64,000 nucleotides of DNA from Phycicoccus sonneratiae (GCF_016887965.1 NZ_JAFDVD010000007.1:186001-250000); one strand, 5' to 3'; shown: positions 41,785 to 50,368, numbered from the stretch's first letter. Program-made: numbers and translations. Notes: a model not told the origin generated them from the letters alone.

Positions 41785-42117
41785 CTACCCCCAGAAGATG
41801 GGGTCGCCGCTCGCCGCGATGTGGTCGAGGAGCGCCTGGACGTTCTTGGTTGGGTGCTTGTACTCGTACTCGTGGAACTTCAGGTTGCGGTCGCGCCAGT
41901 AGATCGCCCATCGGCCGGTGGACTTCGTGTAGCGCAGCCGCGCGATCGGGAACCGGGTGTGCTCCCCGACGCCGTCCCACGGTGGCCGCACTTCGACGAT
42001 GTCGACGTGTCGGTCGGAGACGTCGGCCTCGACCTTCAGCTCGTCCCACAGGTGCGCCGGCACGCGCTCTTGTGCCCAGAGCCGGATGCGGCGCAGGTCA
42101 GTCTCCGGAAGTGCCAC
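41785..42117 (-). CDS. DUF3024 family protein
   Basis: The 110-aa product matches DUF3024: ALPETDLRRIRLWAQERVP at the start, DIVEVRPPW in the middle, then TRFPIARLRYTKSTGRWAIY, WRDRNLKFHEYEY and the terminal DPIFWG. Function of the family is unknown. I chose the GTG at 42117, which starts the protein just before the conserved ALPETDL; a longer frame extends upstream without conserved sequence. It is the gene nearest the right boundary of the ychF-associated insertion. Confidence 0.82.
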   Translation of the reverse strand: MALPETDLRRIRLWAQERVPAHLWDELKVEADVSDRHVDIVEVRPPWDGVGEHTRFPIARLRYTKSTGRWAIYWRDRNLKFHEYEYKHPTKNVQALLDHIAASGDPIFWG

Positions 42118-42183
42118 AACACCAGCGTGCCACCGAGTGGAGCGAGCAATGCCCGGCCAGAGTGCGGGCGTGTCGACGAGGCG

Positions 42184-42202
42184 TGCGGACTGTCTGCGGA
42201 CC
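42184..42202 (+). repeat. Arm-like repeat, right side of insertion
   Basis: It matches 40297-40315 at 18 of 19 positions, again with two TGCGGAC units 11 bp apart and in the same orientation. It is 56 bases inside the right ychF-end copy. Confidence 0.5.
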
Positions 42203-42257
42203 AGCTCGACTCCAAGGACCAACGATCCCCAACGCCTACTTGCGGTTCCCGTCGACC

Positions 42258-43343
42258 CTAGACATTGAAGCGGAACTCCACGACGTCGCCGTCCTGCATC
42301 ACGTAGTCCTTGCCCTCGATGCGTGCCTTGCCGGCGGCCTTGGCGGCGGCCATCGAGCCGAGCTCGTCGAGGTCGGAGAAGGAGACGATCTCGGCCTTGA
42401 TGAAGCCGCGCTGGAAGTCGGTGTGGATGACGCCCGCCGCCTGCGGGGCGGTCCAGCCCTGCCGGATGGTCCAGGCCCGCGACTCCTTGGGACCGGCCGT
42501 CAGGTAGGTCTGCAGCCCGAGGGTGTGGAACCCGACGCGGGCGAGCTGGGCCAGCCCGGACTCCTCGGCGCCGAAGCCCTGGAGCATCTCCAGCGCATCC
42601 TCGGGCGACATCTCGACGAGGTCCATCTCGAGCTTGGCGTTGAGGAACACCGCGTCGGCGGGCGCGACGAGCGCGGCGAGCCGGGCGTGGAGCTCGGTGT
42701 CGGCGAGCTGGTCCTCGTCGAGGTTGAAGACGTAGATGAACGGCTTGGTCGTCAGCAGGCCGAGCCCGGCGGCCGCGGCGAGGTCGACCCCGGCGGCGGC
42801 GCCGTGCGCGTAGAGGGTCTTCCCCTCCTCGAGGACCTTCTGCGCGGCGAGCGCGTTGTCGAGGAGCGGCTTGGACTCCTTCTTGATCCGCGCCTCCTTC
42901 TCGAGGCGGGCGACGGCCTTCTCGAGGGTCTGGAGGTCGGCGAGGACGAGCTCGGTGTGGATGGTCTCCATGTCCGACTCGGGCGAGACGGCACCGTCGA
43001 CGTGCACGACGTCGCCGTCCTCGAAGGCCCGCACGACCTGGCAGATGGCGTCGGCCTCACGGATGTTCGCGAGGAACTTGTTGCCCAGGCCCTCCCCCTC
43101 GGACGCGCCGCGGACGATGCCGGCGATGTCGACGAAGGAGACGGTGGCCGGGAGGACCTTCTCGCTGCCGAAGATCTCGGCGAGCCGGTCGAGCCGCGCG
43201 TCCGGGAGCGGGACGACGCCGACGTTGGGGTCGATCGTCGCGAACGGGTAGTTCGCCGCGAGGACGTCGTTCTTGGTCAGCGCGTTGAACATCGTCGACT
43301 TGCCGACGTTGGGGAGACCGACGATTCCGATGGTGAGTGCCAC
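42258..43343 (-). CDS. ychF: Redox-regulated ATPase YchF (OBG-family P-loop protein)
   Basis: The 361-aa product begins [21 protein letters not shown] (Walker A), has the G3-like [20 protein letters not shown] and the NLDED segment replacing NKxD, which makes YchF prefer ATP, and ends with a TGS domain ([30 protein letters not shown]). Length is standard. It binds ribosomes and affects stress responses. The last codons appear to have been supplied by the inserted element, leaving the protein sequence unchanged. Confidence 0.97.
   Translation of the reverse strand: MALTIGIVGLPNVGKSTMFNALTKNDVLAANYPFATIDPNVGVVPLPDARLDRLAEIFGSEKVLPATVSFVDIAGIVRGASEGEGLGNKFLANIREADAICQVVRAFEDGDVVHVDGAVSPESDMETIHTELVLADLQTLEKAVARLEKEARIKKESKPLLDNALAAQKVLEEGKTLYAHGAAAGVDLAAAAGLGLLTTKPFIYVFNLDEDQLADTELHARLAALVAPADAVFLNAKLEMDLVEMSPEDALEMLQGFGAEESGLAQLARVGFHTLGLQTYLTAGPKESRAWTIRQGWTAPQAAGVIHTDFQRGFIKAEIVSFSDLDELGSMAAAKAAGKARIEGKDYVMQDGDVVEFRFNV
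42259..42276 (-). repeat. Right attachment-like copy, present 3' end of ychF
   Basis: This is the functional end of ychF including two bases of its TAG stop (42258-42260). It matches 40152-40169 at 16 of 18 positions; the differences are the stop codon type and the third base of the Asn codon. Confidence 0.7.
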
Positions 43344-43355
43344 GAGACCGGGAGT

Positions 43356-43712
43356 CTACCGAGCCTCGAGAGCCCGACCGACTCCGAGGGCCCTCCGCCC
43401 GGCCGGGCTCATCCGCCCCTCGGCCTCCAGCCGCTGCGCGATGAGCCGGTTGCGCTCGGAGGTTGTCCCGCGTCCGCGCCGCGGGGTGAAGCGCTGGAGG
43501 TAGGAGCGGTCGTCGTACCGGCGGCGCGTGCTCTCGCTCCAGCCGAAGGCGATGCCCGCCTCGAGGAGCTCCTCGAAGGAGATGCTGCACAACCCCGACC
43601 GCGCACGGGCGAGGCGTACCCACCCCCCGGGGTCGCTCTCGTGGTGGTCCTCGAGCCAGGCCCACAGTGCGTCCCGGTCGGGGAACTCGAGGACGGGCTC
43701 GGGCGCTCTCAT
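43356..43712 (-). CDS. YdeI/OmpD-associated-like small protein
   Basis: The 118-aa product has the family layout: FPDRDALWAWLEDHHESDPGGWVRLAR, then SISFEELLEAGIAFGWSES, YLQRFTPRR, and NRLIAQRLEAEGRMSPAGRRAL. It matches the N-terminal half of bacteriocin-protection YdeI-type proteins, whose biochemical role is unclear. The ATG at 43712 is chosen because upstream extension to 43745 adds only low-complexity residues. It is 12 bases from ychF and could share its transcript. Confidence 0.8.
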   Translation of the reverse strand: MRAPEPVLEFPDRDALWAWLEDHHESDPGGWVRLARARSGLCSISFEELLEAGIAFGWSESTRRRYDDRSYLQRFTPRRGRGTTSERNRLIAQRLEAEGRMSPAGRRALGVGRALEAR

Positions 43713-43745
43713 CCCCCGACGGTAGGACGACCCACCGACGACCAC

Positions 43746-43847
43746 TCAGGCGGTCAGCGCGGAGACCACGATGTAGCCGAGGATGCCGACGCTGACGAGC
43801 GCCAGCGCTCCGAGCAGCACGAGCGCGAGGCGGTTCTCGTCCCTCAC
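43746..43847 (-). CDS. 33-aa single-helix membrane microprotein
   Basis: The reading frame from GTG 43847 encodes MRDENRLALVLLGALALVSV followed by GILGYIVVSALTA, one hydrophobic helix with a charged N-terminus. It overlaps the NUDIX stop by GTGA (43844-43847), the same coupling used throughout this genome. Its length and clean helix suggest a real protein; function is unknown. Confidence 0.6.
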   Translation of the reverse strand: MRDENRLALVLLGALALVSVGILGYIVVSALTA

Positions 43848-44359
43848 GCCGCACCGCCCGGCGCCGTGCCGTCCTCGAGGTAGAGGGTCTCCCCCGGCGT
43901 CCACGCGGCGACCGAGGCGAGCATCCGCGCGGTGTACGGGGCGACGTGGTCGCCCACGGCCGAGGGATCGACCCAGTGGGCATCGACGATCTCGCGGCGC
44001 AGGAAGCGCGCCGGGTCGAGCTCGCCGGAGTGGACGCCGAGGTCGAAGAGGAAGAGGTGCGCGTCGTCCCAGCCGCGCCACGGCGGCAGCCAGTTGACGG
44101 CGATGAGGCCCGCGGTGGCCACGTCGATGCCGAGCTCCTCGTCGACCTCGCGCACCACGGTGCGGGCGGGCGGCTCGCCGGGGTCGACGACCCCGCCGGG
44201 GAGGTCCCACTCCTGCTTGTACGTGAGCTCGCAGAGGAGCACCTCGCCGGCGGGGTTGCGCAGCAGGCCCTGGGCGATGTTGCGCTTCTTCGGCAGCCGG
44301 TTGTTGAGGATTGCGATGCGGCGCAGGCGCTCGGCCTCGGTCTCCTCGCGTCGTGCCAT
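43844..44359 (-). CDS. NUDIX hydrolase
   Basis: The 171-aa product contains a full Nudix box: GGVVDPGEPPARTVVREVDE then ELGI, with the REVDEE metal ligands intact. Upstream GEVLLCELTYKQEWDLPGG is the usual first strand pair. It hydrolyses a nucleoside diphosphate linked to another group; substrate cannot be named. An N-terminal helix rich in Arg and Glu precedes the fold. Confidence 0.93.
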   Translation of the reverse strand: MARREETEAERLRRIAILNNRLPKKRNIAQGLLRNPAGEVLLCELTYKQEWDLPGGVVDPGEPPARTVVREVDEELGIDVATAGLIAVNWLPPWRGWDDAHLFLFDLGVHSGELDPARFLRREIVDAHWVDPSAVGDHVAPYTARMLASVAAWTPGETLYLEDGTAPGGAA

Positions 44360-44369
44360 GCCTGGGAGG

Positions 44370-45008
44370 CTACCCGGCGACCCCGACCACGCTGCCGCCC
44401 AGACGGTCGCGCAGGCGCTGCGCGACGAACGTCGCATTCTCGACCCACACCTCGAGCGGCACGGGCGGGAGGAAGTCGTCCCAGTCGACCATGAACGAGC
44501 CGAAGACCAGCGGCAGGCGGGCCGGCCGGGCGAGGAACCACCAGTGCGCGTGCACCCCGCCGTCGCCGATCCGCATCACGTGGCACCGGCCGACGCTGGG
44601 AAGCTCCTCCACGGCGGCGACGAGCGCGACGTGCAGGCGCCCGAAGGCGGCGGCGAGGTCGTCGGACAGGTCCGGCACGTCGAGGTGCTCGCGCGTGACG
44701 ACCGAGAGCATCAGCGGGGCCCCGGACGGCGGCGGCACCTTGAGGAGGAAGTGCTCGCCCTCCCAGACGACACCGAACGGCTCCCGGGGACCGCGCGCCG
44801 GCTCGGTCGCGCACGGGCAGGTCGCGGGATCCTCGCCGGTGCGGACCCGTTCCTCGCCCAAGACCGGACCGGGCTTGAGGCGCAGGCCGTCGGTCTCGAA
44901 CGGGAAGACGTCCCAGGCGACGACGCCTTCGGGGTCGATGGGGATGCGCCCGTCGGCGTCCTGGGCGGCGGCGACGCGGGCCGCGTACTCCTCGATGCTC
45001 TCGGGCAT
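44370..45008 (-). CDS. HIT-like superfamily protein (putative)
   Basis: The 212-aa product has GVVWEGEHFLLKVPPPSGAP, LMLSVVTREHLDVPDLSDDL and, near residue 160, DGGVHAHWWFLARP. Histidines in a HxHWW context after a REHLDVPDLSDD helix start recall the HIT/galactose-1-phosphate uridylyltransferase fold, though the classical HxHxHxx triad is incomplete. A CPC pair (DPATCPCATE, near residue 65) might bind zinc. It starts at ATG 45008. The assignment is by fold resemblance only. Confidence 0.65.
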   Translation of the reverse strand: MPESIEEYAARVAAAQDADGRIPIDPEGVVAWDVFPFETDGLRLKPGPVLGEERVRTGEDPATCPCATEPARGPREPFGVVWEGEHFLLKVPPPSGAPLMLSVVTREHLDVPDLSDDLAAAFGRLHVALVAAVEELPSVGRCHVMRIGDGGVHAHWWFLARPARLPLVFGSFMVDWDDFLPPVPLEVWVENATFVAQRLRDRLGGSVVGVAG

Positions 45009-45028
45009 GCCCCGAGCGTAGGCGGGCC

Positions 45029-45514
45029 TCAGGCGGCGAGGGCCTTCTCGACGGCGCCGCGCAGCTTCTCCGGCTTGGTGCTGGAGCCGAAGCGCTTGAT
45101 CGGCGCGCCGTCCTTCCCGACGAGGAACTTCGTGAAGTTCCACTTGATCTTCTCGCTGCCGAGGGCGCCACGGGCCTCGCGGCGCAGCCAGCGGTAGAGC
45201 GGGTGCGCGGCGTCGCCGTTGACCTCGACCTTGTCGAACATCGGGAAGGTGACGCCGTGGTTGACCCGGCAGAACTCGCCGATCTGCTCGGCGTCACCCG
45301 GCTCCTGCCCGCCGAACTGGTTGCAGGGGAACCCGAGGACGACGAGCCCCTGGCCGCGGTACTTCTGCCAGAGCTCCTCGAGGCCGTCGTACTGCGGGGT
45401 GAAGCCGCACTGCGAGGCGGTGTTGACGACGAGGACGACCTTGCCGCGGTAGGCCTCGAGCGGCTGCTCGTCGCCGACGAGGGTGGTCGCGGTGAAGTCC
45501 TGGAGCACGGGCAT
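45029..45514 (-). CDS. Glutathione-peroxidase-family thiol peroxidase
   Basis: The 161-aa product has the peroxidatic cysteine in NTASQCGFTPQYDGLEELW, then LGFPCNQFGGQEPG with the catalytic Gln, and WNFTKFLVGKDG with the catalytic Trp and Asn. The second Cys in FPCNQ is typical of thioredoxin-dependent bacterial members. It reduces hydroperoxides; since actinomycetes use mycothiol, thioredoxin is the likely reductant. Length is standard. Confidence 0.95.
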   Translation of the reverse strand: MPVLQDFTATTLVGDEQPLEAYRGKVVLVVNTASQCGFTPQYDGLEELWQKYRGQGLVVLGFPCNQFGGQEPGDAEQIGEFCRVNHGVTFPMFDKVEVNGDAAHPLYRWLRREARGALGSEKIKWNFTKFLVGKDGAPIKRFGSSTKPEKLRGAVEKALAA

Positions 45515-45613
45515 GCGGGGTCCTCTCGGGGGGTCCGGTGTCGGCGGGTGTTCGGACCCGCTCGGCACGCCGGATTGCCGGGCCCTGTCGGTGGGGGGTG
45601 CGAGCATCACGCC

Positions 45614-46798
45614 ATGGACGGATGGGTGTGGGTTCTCCTCGGGGTGGTGCTCGGTGCGCTGGCCGCGGGCGCGGTGGGCCGGCTGCTGCACGCTGCCCGG
45701 GTGGCCTCGGTCGAGACCGAGCGCGACCTGCTGCGCGAGCGGGTCCTCGACCTCGAGACCTCGCTCGCCGAGGACATGGAGACCGCCGCGCTGCTGGCGC
45801 CGCTCAAGGACGCGCTGGTGCGGGTCGAGCAGCACGTCGGCGTCCTCGAGCGCGACCGGGTCGAGCAGTTCGGGTCATTGCGCTCGCTGCTCGGGCGGGT
45901 CGAGGCCGAGACCCAGGGGCTGGGGCGGGCCACCTCCTCGCTCGCCGGGTCGCTGCGCTCGTCGTCGGTGCGCGGCGCCTGGGGCGAGGTGCAGCTGCGT
46001 CGGGTCCTCGAGGCGTCGGGAATGCTCGCGCGCTGCGACTTCGACGAGCAGGTCTCCGGCGTCAGCGCCCACGAGCGACGGGTCCGTCCCGACGTCGTCG
46101 TGCGGCTGCCCGGTGGCAAGTCCCTCGTCGTCGACGCCAAGGCCCCGATGACCCACTTCCTCGACGCCCAGGCCGACGACCTCCCCGACGACGAGCGGGC
46201 CGCGTTGCTGCGCCGGCACGCCGACGGGCTCGCGAGCCACGTCACGGCGCTGTCGGGCAAGGAGTACTGGTCGGCCTTCCGCGACGGCCCCGAGCTCGTC
46301 GTCTGCTTCGTCCCCAGCGACGCGATGCTCGCCGCGGCGCTCGCCGCCCAGCCCTCGCTCCACGAGCGCGCGCTGGCCCAGCGGGTCGTCCTCGTCGGGC
46401 CGGGGGCCCTGCTGGCCCTGCTGCGCACGGTCGCCTTCACCTGGCAGCAGGACGCGCTCTCGAGCAGCGCCCGCGAGCTGCTCGACCTCGGCCGCGAGCT
46501 GCACGCCCGGCTCGCGACGCTCGGCGGGCACACCGCGAAGCTCGGCCGCAGCCTCCAGGGCAGCGTCGAGGCCTACAACGCGATGGTCGGGGCGCTGGAG
46601 TCCCGGGTGCTCGTCACCGCCCGCCGGATGCACGAGCTCGAGGTGGTCACCGACGACCTCGCGGTCCTCGAGCCGGTGCGCACCGGCCCCCGGCCGCTCA
46701 CCGCCCAAGAGCTCATCGACGCCGTGACCACCGACGACGCCCGCCCGGAGCTCGACCTCGGCCTCGACGAGCCCGCGCCGCGCCGCGACGTGGGCTGA
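45614..46798 (+). CDS. rmuC: DNA recombination protein RmuC
   Basis: The 394-aa product has an N-terminal membrane helix (WVWVLLGVVLGALAAGAVG), a coiled-coil region (VETERDLLRERVLDLETSLA) and the RmuC nuclease-like core: RGAWGEVQLRRVLEASGM, RPDVVVRLPGGKSLVVDAKA, FVPSDAMLAAAL and a C-terminal helix pair. RmuC limits inversions at short inverted repeats. The ATG at 45614 gives the membrane helix at once. The stop is two bases before the next gene's GTG. Confidence 0.94.
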   Translation: MDGWVWVLLGVVLGALAAGAVGRLLHAARVASVETERDLLRERVLDLETSLAEDMETAALLAPLKDALVRVEQHVGVLERDRVEQFGSLRSLLGRVEAETQGLGRATSSLAGSLRSSSVRGAWGEVQLRRVLEASGMLARCDFDEQVSGVSAHERRVRPDVVVRLPGGKSLVVDAKAPMTHFLDAQADDLPDDERAALLRRHADGLASHVTALSGKEYWSAFRDGPELVVCFVPSDAMLAAALAAQPSLHERALAQRVVLVGPGALLALLRTVAFTWQQDALSSSARELLDLGRELHARLATLGGHTAKLGRSLQGSVEAYNAMVGALESRVLVTARRMHELEVVTDDLAVLEPVRTGPRPLTAQELIDAVTTDDARPELDLGLDEPAPRRDVG

Positions 46799-46800
46799 GC

Positions 46801-47568
46801 GTGCCCGGGCGGCGGGTGCTCGCGGGGTCTGCGCTCGGGGTGGCGGCTGTGGGCGTTGGCGGCCTCGCCGTGGTGGGGGTGCTCGCCGTCCGGCAGTCCC
46901 CCGCGCTCGCCCGGATGCTGTCCCACCAGCGGGTGCTGCTCGTCCAGGTGCCCACCGACGGGCCCGAGGTGGCCCTGACCCTCGACGACGGACCCGACCC
47001 CTCGCTCACTCCCCGGGTCCTCGACGTGCTGGCGCGTCACGACGCCCGGGCGACGTTCTTCGTGCTCGGCTCACGGGTCGAGGCGCACCCGGAGGTCGCC
47101 CGGGCCGTCGTCGAGGCGGGCCACGGGATCGGCAACCACGGGTGGGCCGACCGGCCGGCCGTGGCGCAGCCGACCGCCGCGTACCTGCGCGACCTCGAGC
47201 GCGCGACGGCGGCCGTCGAGGCCGCCACCGGCACGTCGCCCACCCTCACCCGGCCCGGGTCGGGGGCCGTCCGGCCGGCCCAGGTCCGCGGGGCGACCGC
47301 GCTCGGGCTGCGCACCGTCCTCGGGTCGGTGGCCGTCCCCGACGCCGAGGTGCACGACATCGAGACGTCAGCACGCTTCGTCCTCGACCGGGTGCAGCCG
47401 GGCTCGGTCGTCGTCCTCCACGAGGGAACGCCCGCGCGGCACCGGGTCGTCGACCTCCTCGAGCACCTGCTCCCGCGGCTCACCGACCGCGGCCGCCGGT
47501 GCGTGACCCTCGACGAGCTGCTCACCCGCGCCGACGCCGGGCGCGGTCCTCAGAGGTCGATCTCGTAG
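46801..47568 (+). CDS. Polysaccharide deacetylase (NodB-type) with altered metal motif
   Basis: The 255-aa product has an N-terminal membrane anchor or signal (ALGVAAVGVGGLAVVGVLAV) and a NodB domain with motif 1 TLDDGPDPS (Asp62, Asp63). Motif 2 reads GNHGWADRP, where the usual HxxxH is His113-x3-Asp117: the second zinc histidine is replaced by Asp. Motif 3 is TRPGSG. It would act on cell-wall or extracellular glycans. The altered site may change the metal or abolish activity. The GTG start at 46801 is two bases after the rmuC stop. Confidence 0.87.
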   Translation: MPGRRVLAGSALGVAAVGVGGLAVVGVLAVRQSPALARMLSHQRVLLVQVPTDGPEVALTLDDGPDPSLTPRVLDVLARHDARATFFVLGSRVEAHPEVARAVVEAGHGIGNHGWADRPAVAQPTAAYLRDLERATAAVEAATGTSPTLTRPGSGAVRPAQVRGATALGLRTVLGSVAVPDAEVHDIETSARFVLDRVQPGSVVVLHEGTPARHRVVDLLEHLLPRLTDRGRRCVTLDELLTRADAGRGPQRSIS

Positions 47569-48005
47569 TGGAAGGTCGTGGGACCGCCGGCCCCCTCGGT
47601 CGCGTGCAGCCCCTCGCTCTCGTAGAGCGAGCGGGCCTCGGGGTCGTCCTCGCTCGTCGCGAGGTCGAGCAGGTCGCAGCCCCGTTCGCGCGCCCGCTCG
47701 AGCGCCGCCCGCAGCAGGGCCCGGCCGAGGCCGGTCCGGCGCACCGACGGGTCCACCCACAGCTCGGCGAGGTAGGCCTCGTCGGCCGCGCTCCACAGCG
47801 ACGGCCGGTAGCGGACGACCGCCACGCCGTGCTCGTCGCCGAGCAGGACGTCCGTGTCGCCGGCGGCCACGAGCTCGGCGAGCCGGGTCGCGAGCGCGTC
47901 CGCGCCGGGCGTCGGGTCGTCGTAGGCGGTGTTGAACTCGTGGAGCAGCCGACCCGCGAGGGCGAGGGTCTCCGGCGCAGTGGCGAGCGCGACCCGGGTG
48001 TCCAC
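47550..48005 (-). CDS. GNAT-family acetyltransferase
   Basis: The 151-aa product has the acetyl-CoA motif VDPSVRRTGLGRALLRAALE (R/Q-x-x-G-x-G/A) after the strand AYLAELWV, and a C-terminal DLLDLATSEDDPEARSLYESEG. Substrate is unknown. The 3' end overlaps the convergent deacetylase gene by 19 bases. The start is GTG at 48005, 14 bases from the ispH stop. Confidence 0.9.
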   Translation of the reverse strand: MDTRVALATAPETLALAGRLLHEFNTAYDDPTPGADALATRLAELVAAGDTDVLLGDEHGVAVVRYRPSLWSAADEAYLAELWVDPSVRRTGLGRALLRAALERARERGCDLLDLATSEDDPEARSLYESEGLHATEGAGGPTTFHYEIDL

Positions 48006-48019
48006 GGTGGCCGCCGGAG

Positions 48020-49033
48020 TCAGTGCAGCGAGCCGGTCTCGGCGAAGCTCGCGTCGTGCCGCATCTTGTCCGAGAGGCCGGCCGCCTTGAGGTCGCGGCG
48101 GATCTCGTTCGGCAGGGCGAACATCAGCGACTCCTCGGCAGCCACGACGGGCGCGACGTCCTCGTACCCGCGCGCGGCGAGGTACTCGAGCACCCCGCGG
48201 ACGAGGATCTCGGGAACCGACGCCCCGGAGGTGACGCCGACGGTCGAGACGCCCTCGAGCCAGGCCTCGTCGATCTCCTCGGCGTAGTCGACGAGGTGCC
48301 CGGCGCGGCTCCCGTGCTCGAGCGCGACCTCGACGAGGCGCACCGAGTTCGAGGAGTTGCGCGAGCCGACGACGATCATGAGGTCGCAGTCGGCGGCCAT
48401 CTGCTTCACGGCGAGCTGGCGGTTCTGGGTGGCGTAGCAGATGTCGTCGCTCGGCGGGTCCTGCAGCGAGGGGAAGCGCTCGCGCAGCCGGCGCACGGTC
48501 TCCATCGTCTCGTCGACCGACAGCGTGGTCTGCGAGAGCCAGACGACCTTCTCGGGGTCGCGGACGGTGACGTTCTCGACGTCGTCGGGGCCGTCGACGA
48601 GCTGGATGTGCTCGGGCGCCTCACCCGCGGTGCCGACGACCTCCTCGTGGCCCTCGTGGCCGATGAGGAGGATGTCGTAGTCGGAGTCGGCGAAGCGCAC
48701 GGCCTCGCGGTGGACCTTGGTGACGAGCGGGCAGGTGGCGTCGATGGTGCGCAGGTTCAGCGCCTTCGCCTCGTCGTGGACGACCGGGGCGACCCCGTGC
48801 GCGGAGAACACGACCGTGGCGCCCTCGGGCACCTCGTCGGTCTCGTCGACGAAGACCGCCCCGCGCTGCTGGAGCGTGGTGACGACGTGCTTGTTGTGGA
48901 CGATCTCCTTGCGGACGTACACCGGCGCCCCGTAGAGGCCGAGGGCCTTCTCGACGGTGACGACGGCCCGGTCGACCCCGGCGCAGTAGCCGCGGGGGGC
49001 CGCGAGGAGCACGCGCTTGGTCGCATCAGGCAT
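48020..49033 (-). CDS. ispH: 4-hydroxy-3-methylbut-2-enyl diphosphate reductase
   Basis: The 337-aa product has the three iron-sulfur cluster cysteines in [24 protein letters not shown] and [14 protein letters not shown], and the active-site segments [11 protein letters not shown] and [12 protein letters not shown]. It catalyses the last step of the MEP isoprenoid pathway, giving IPP and DMAPP. Length is typical. The divergent neighbour xseA is 87 bases away. Confidence 0.97.
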   Translation of the reverse strand: MPDATKRVLLAAPRGYCAGVDRAVVTVEKALGLYGAPVYVRKEIVHNKHVVTTLQQRGAVFVDETDEVPEGATVVFSAHGVAPVVHDEAKALNLRTIDATCPLVTKVHREAVRFADSDYDILLIGHEGHEEVVGTAGEAPEHIQLVDGPDDVENVTVRDPEKVVWLSQTTLSVDETMETVRRLRERFPSLQDPPSDDICYATQNRQLAVKQMAADCDLMIVVGSRNSSNSVRLVEVALEHGSRAGHLVDYAEEIDEAWLEGVSTVGVTSGASVPEILVRGVLEYLAARGYEDVAPVVAAEESLMFALPNEIRRDLKAAGLSDKMRHDASFAETGSLH

Positions 49034-49120
49034 GCCTCCATCGTAGGTGCCGGTTCTCCACGACCCGAATCCGCGCTGCACCCCGACCCCCGTCGGCGGC
49101 CCCGCCTAGAGTGCGGTGCC

Positions 49121-50368
49121 ATGAGCACCCCGGCGCGGCCGCCGCTGCCCGAGAAGGCGGCCGACACCTCCGCCGAGCACCCGTGGCCGGTGCGCCTGCT
49201 CTCGATGAAGATCGGCGAGTACGTCGAGAAGATGTCGGTGCTCTGGGTCGAGGGCCAGGTCGTCCAGCTGACCCGCCGCCCCGGGGCCCGCACCGCGTAC
49301 CTGACCCTGCGCGACCCCGACGTCGACATGAGCCTGTCCTGCTCGGTCCACGTCAACGCCCTCGACGCGATGCCCGGGCCGCTCACCGAGGGCGCGCGGG
49401 TCGTCCTCCAGGCCAAGCCGTCGTTCTGGACCCAGCGCGGCTCGCTCGTCCTCGACGCCCGCCAGATCCGTCCGGTCGGGGTGGGCGAGCTGCTGGCCCG
49501 GCTCGAGTACCTCAAGCGCCATCTCGCCCAGGAGGGGCTCTTCGACCGCGAGCGCAAGCGGCCGCTGCCCTTCCTCCCCCGGCGGATCGGGCTGGTCTGC
49601 GGGCGGGCCAGCGCCGCCGAGAAGGACGTCGTCGAGAACACCCTGCGCCGCTGGCCGAGCGCCGTGTTCGAGATCCGGCCGGTGGCCGTGCAGGGGTCGG
49701 CCGCCGTCACCGAGGTCACCGCCGCCCTCGCCGAGCTCGACGCGCACCCCGAGGTCGACGTCGTCGTCATCGCCCGCGGTGGGGGCGGGGTCGAGGACCT
49801 CCTGCCGTTCTCCAACGAGGCGCTCCTGCGCGCGGTCGCCGCCGCCACGACGCCGGTCGTCAGCGCCATCGGGCACGACGTCGACACCCCGCTCCTCGAC
49901 CTCGTCGCCGACCACCGGGCCTCCACACCCACCGACGCGGCGAAGGCCGTCGTCCCGGACGCCGAGGCCGAGCACCGCGGGGTGGAGGCGGCCACCGCGC
50001 GCGGACGGCGGGCCGTCGCCGGGCGGCTGCACCACGAGCGACGCCGGCTCACCGAGCTCTCGAGCCGGCCGGTGCTCGCCGACAAGGGGGCGTTCGTCCG
50101 CGGCCAGCACGAGGTCGTCGAGGCGCTGGTGTCGCGCGCCCGGCACCGGGTCGAGGCCGGGCTGCACCGCCAGCGCGACCGGGTCGACCACCTGCGCGTG
50201 CAGGCCCGCACCCTCTCCCCGCAGTCCACCCTCGACCGTGGGTACGCCGTGGTGCAGCAGTCGGGCGGTGCGCTCGTCACCGACCCCGCCGCGCTCGAGG
50301 CCGACGAGCTGCTCCGGGTCCGCGTGGCCCGCGGCGACTTCGGCGTCCGGGTGGTGGGGTCGAGCTAG
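49121..50368 (+). CDS. xseA: Exodeoxyribonuclease VII large subunit
   Basis: The 415-aa product has the N-terminal OB fold (SVLWVEGQVVQLTRRPGARTAY), the catalytic domain (RIGLVCGRASAAEKDVVENT; VVVIARGGGGVEDLLPFSNE; SAIGHDVDTPLLDLVADHRA) and a long coiled-coil tail. With XseB it degrades single-stranded DNA to oligonucleotides. Unusually its partner xseB is not adjacent but 1.25 kb downstream, past a TetR gene and a membrane protein gene. The stop overlaps the convergent TetR stop. Confidence 0.97.
   Translation: MSTPARPPLPEKAADTSAEHPWPVRLLSMKIGEYVEKMSVLWVEGQVVQLTRRPGARTAYLTLRDPDVDMSLSCSVHVNALDAMPGPLTEGARVVLQAKPSFWTQRGSLVLDARQIRPVGVGELLARLEYLKRHLAQEGLFDRERKRPLPFLPRRIGLVCGRASAAEKDVVENTLRRWPSAVFEIRPVAVQGSAAVTEVTAALAELDAHPEVDVVVIARGGGGVEDLLPFSNEALLRAVAAATTPVVSAIGHDVDTPLLDLVADHRASTPTDAAKAVVPDAEAEHRGVEAATARGRRAVAGRLHHERRRLTELSSRPVLADKGAFVRGQHEVVEALVSRARHRVEAGLHRQRDRVDHLRVQARTLSPQSTLDRGYAVVQQSGGALVTDPAALEADELLRVRVARGDFGVRVVGSS

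Larger units (their letters stand above)
40151..42276. mobile_element. Small genomic insertion at the 3' end of ychF, no integrase found
   Basis: An 18-base sequence at 40152-40169 repeats the ychF 3' end at 42259-42276 with 16 matches, in the same orientation. The left copy, read on the minus strand, still encodes the last five YchF residues FRFNV followed by TGA, using the GC-rich codons AAC GTC. The present gene ends with AAT GTC TAG. The DNA between is visibly AT-richer and carries toxin-antitoxin-like genes and a DUF3024 gene. This is the pattern left by site-specific recombination that replaces a gene end. No recombinase gene is visible, so it is a remnant or is moved in trans. Confidence 0.72.

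Noticed and set aside
46801-47568. Longer version of the deacetylase starting inside rmuC at 45538
   Set aside because: The extension is Arg-rich shadow of rmuC; the GTG at 46801 starts a proper membrane anchor followed by the NodB domain.
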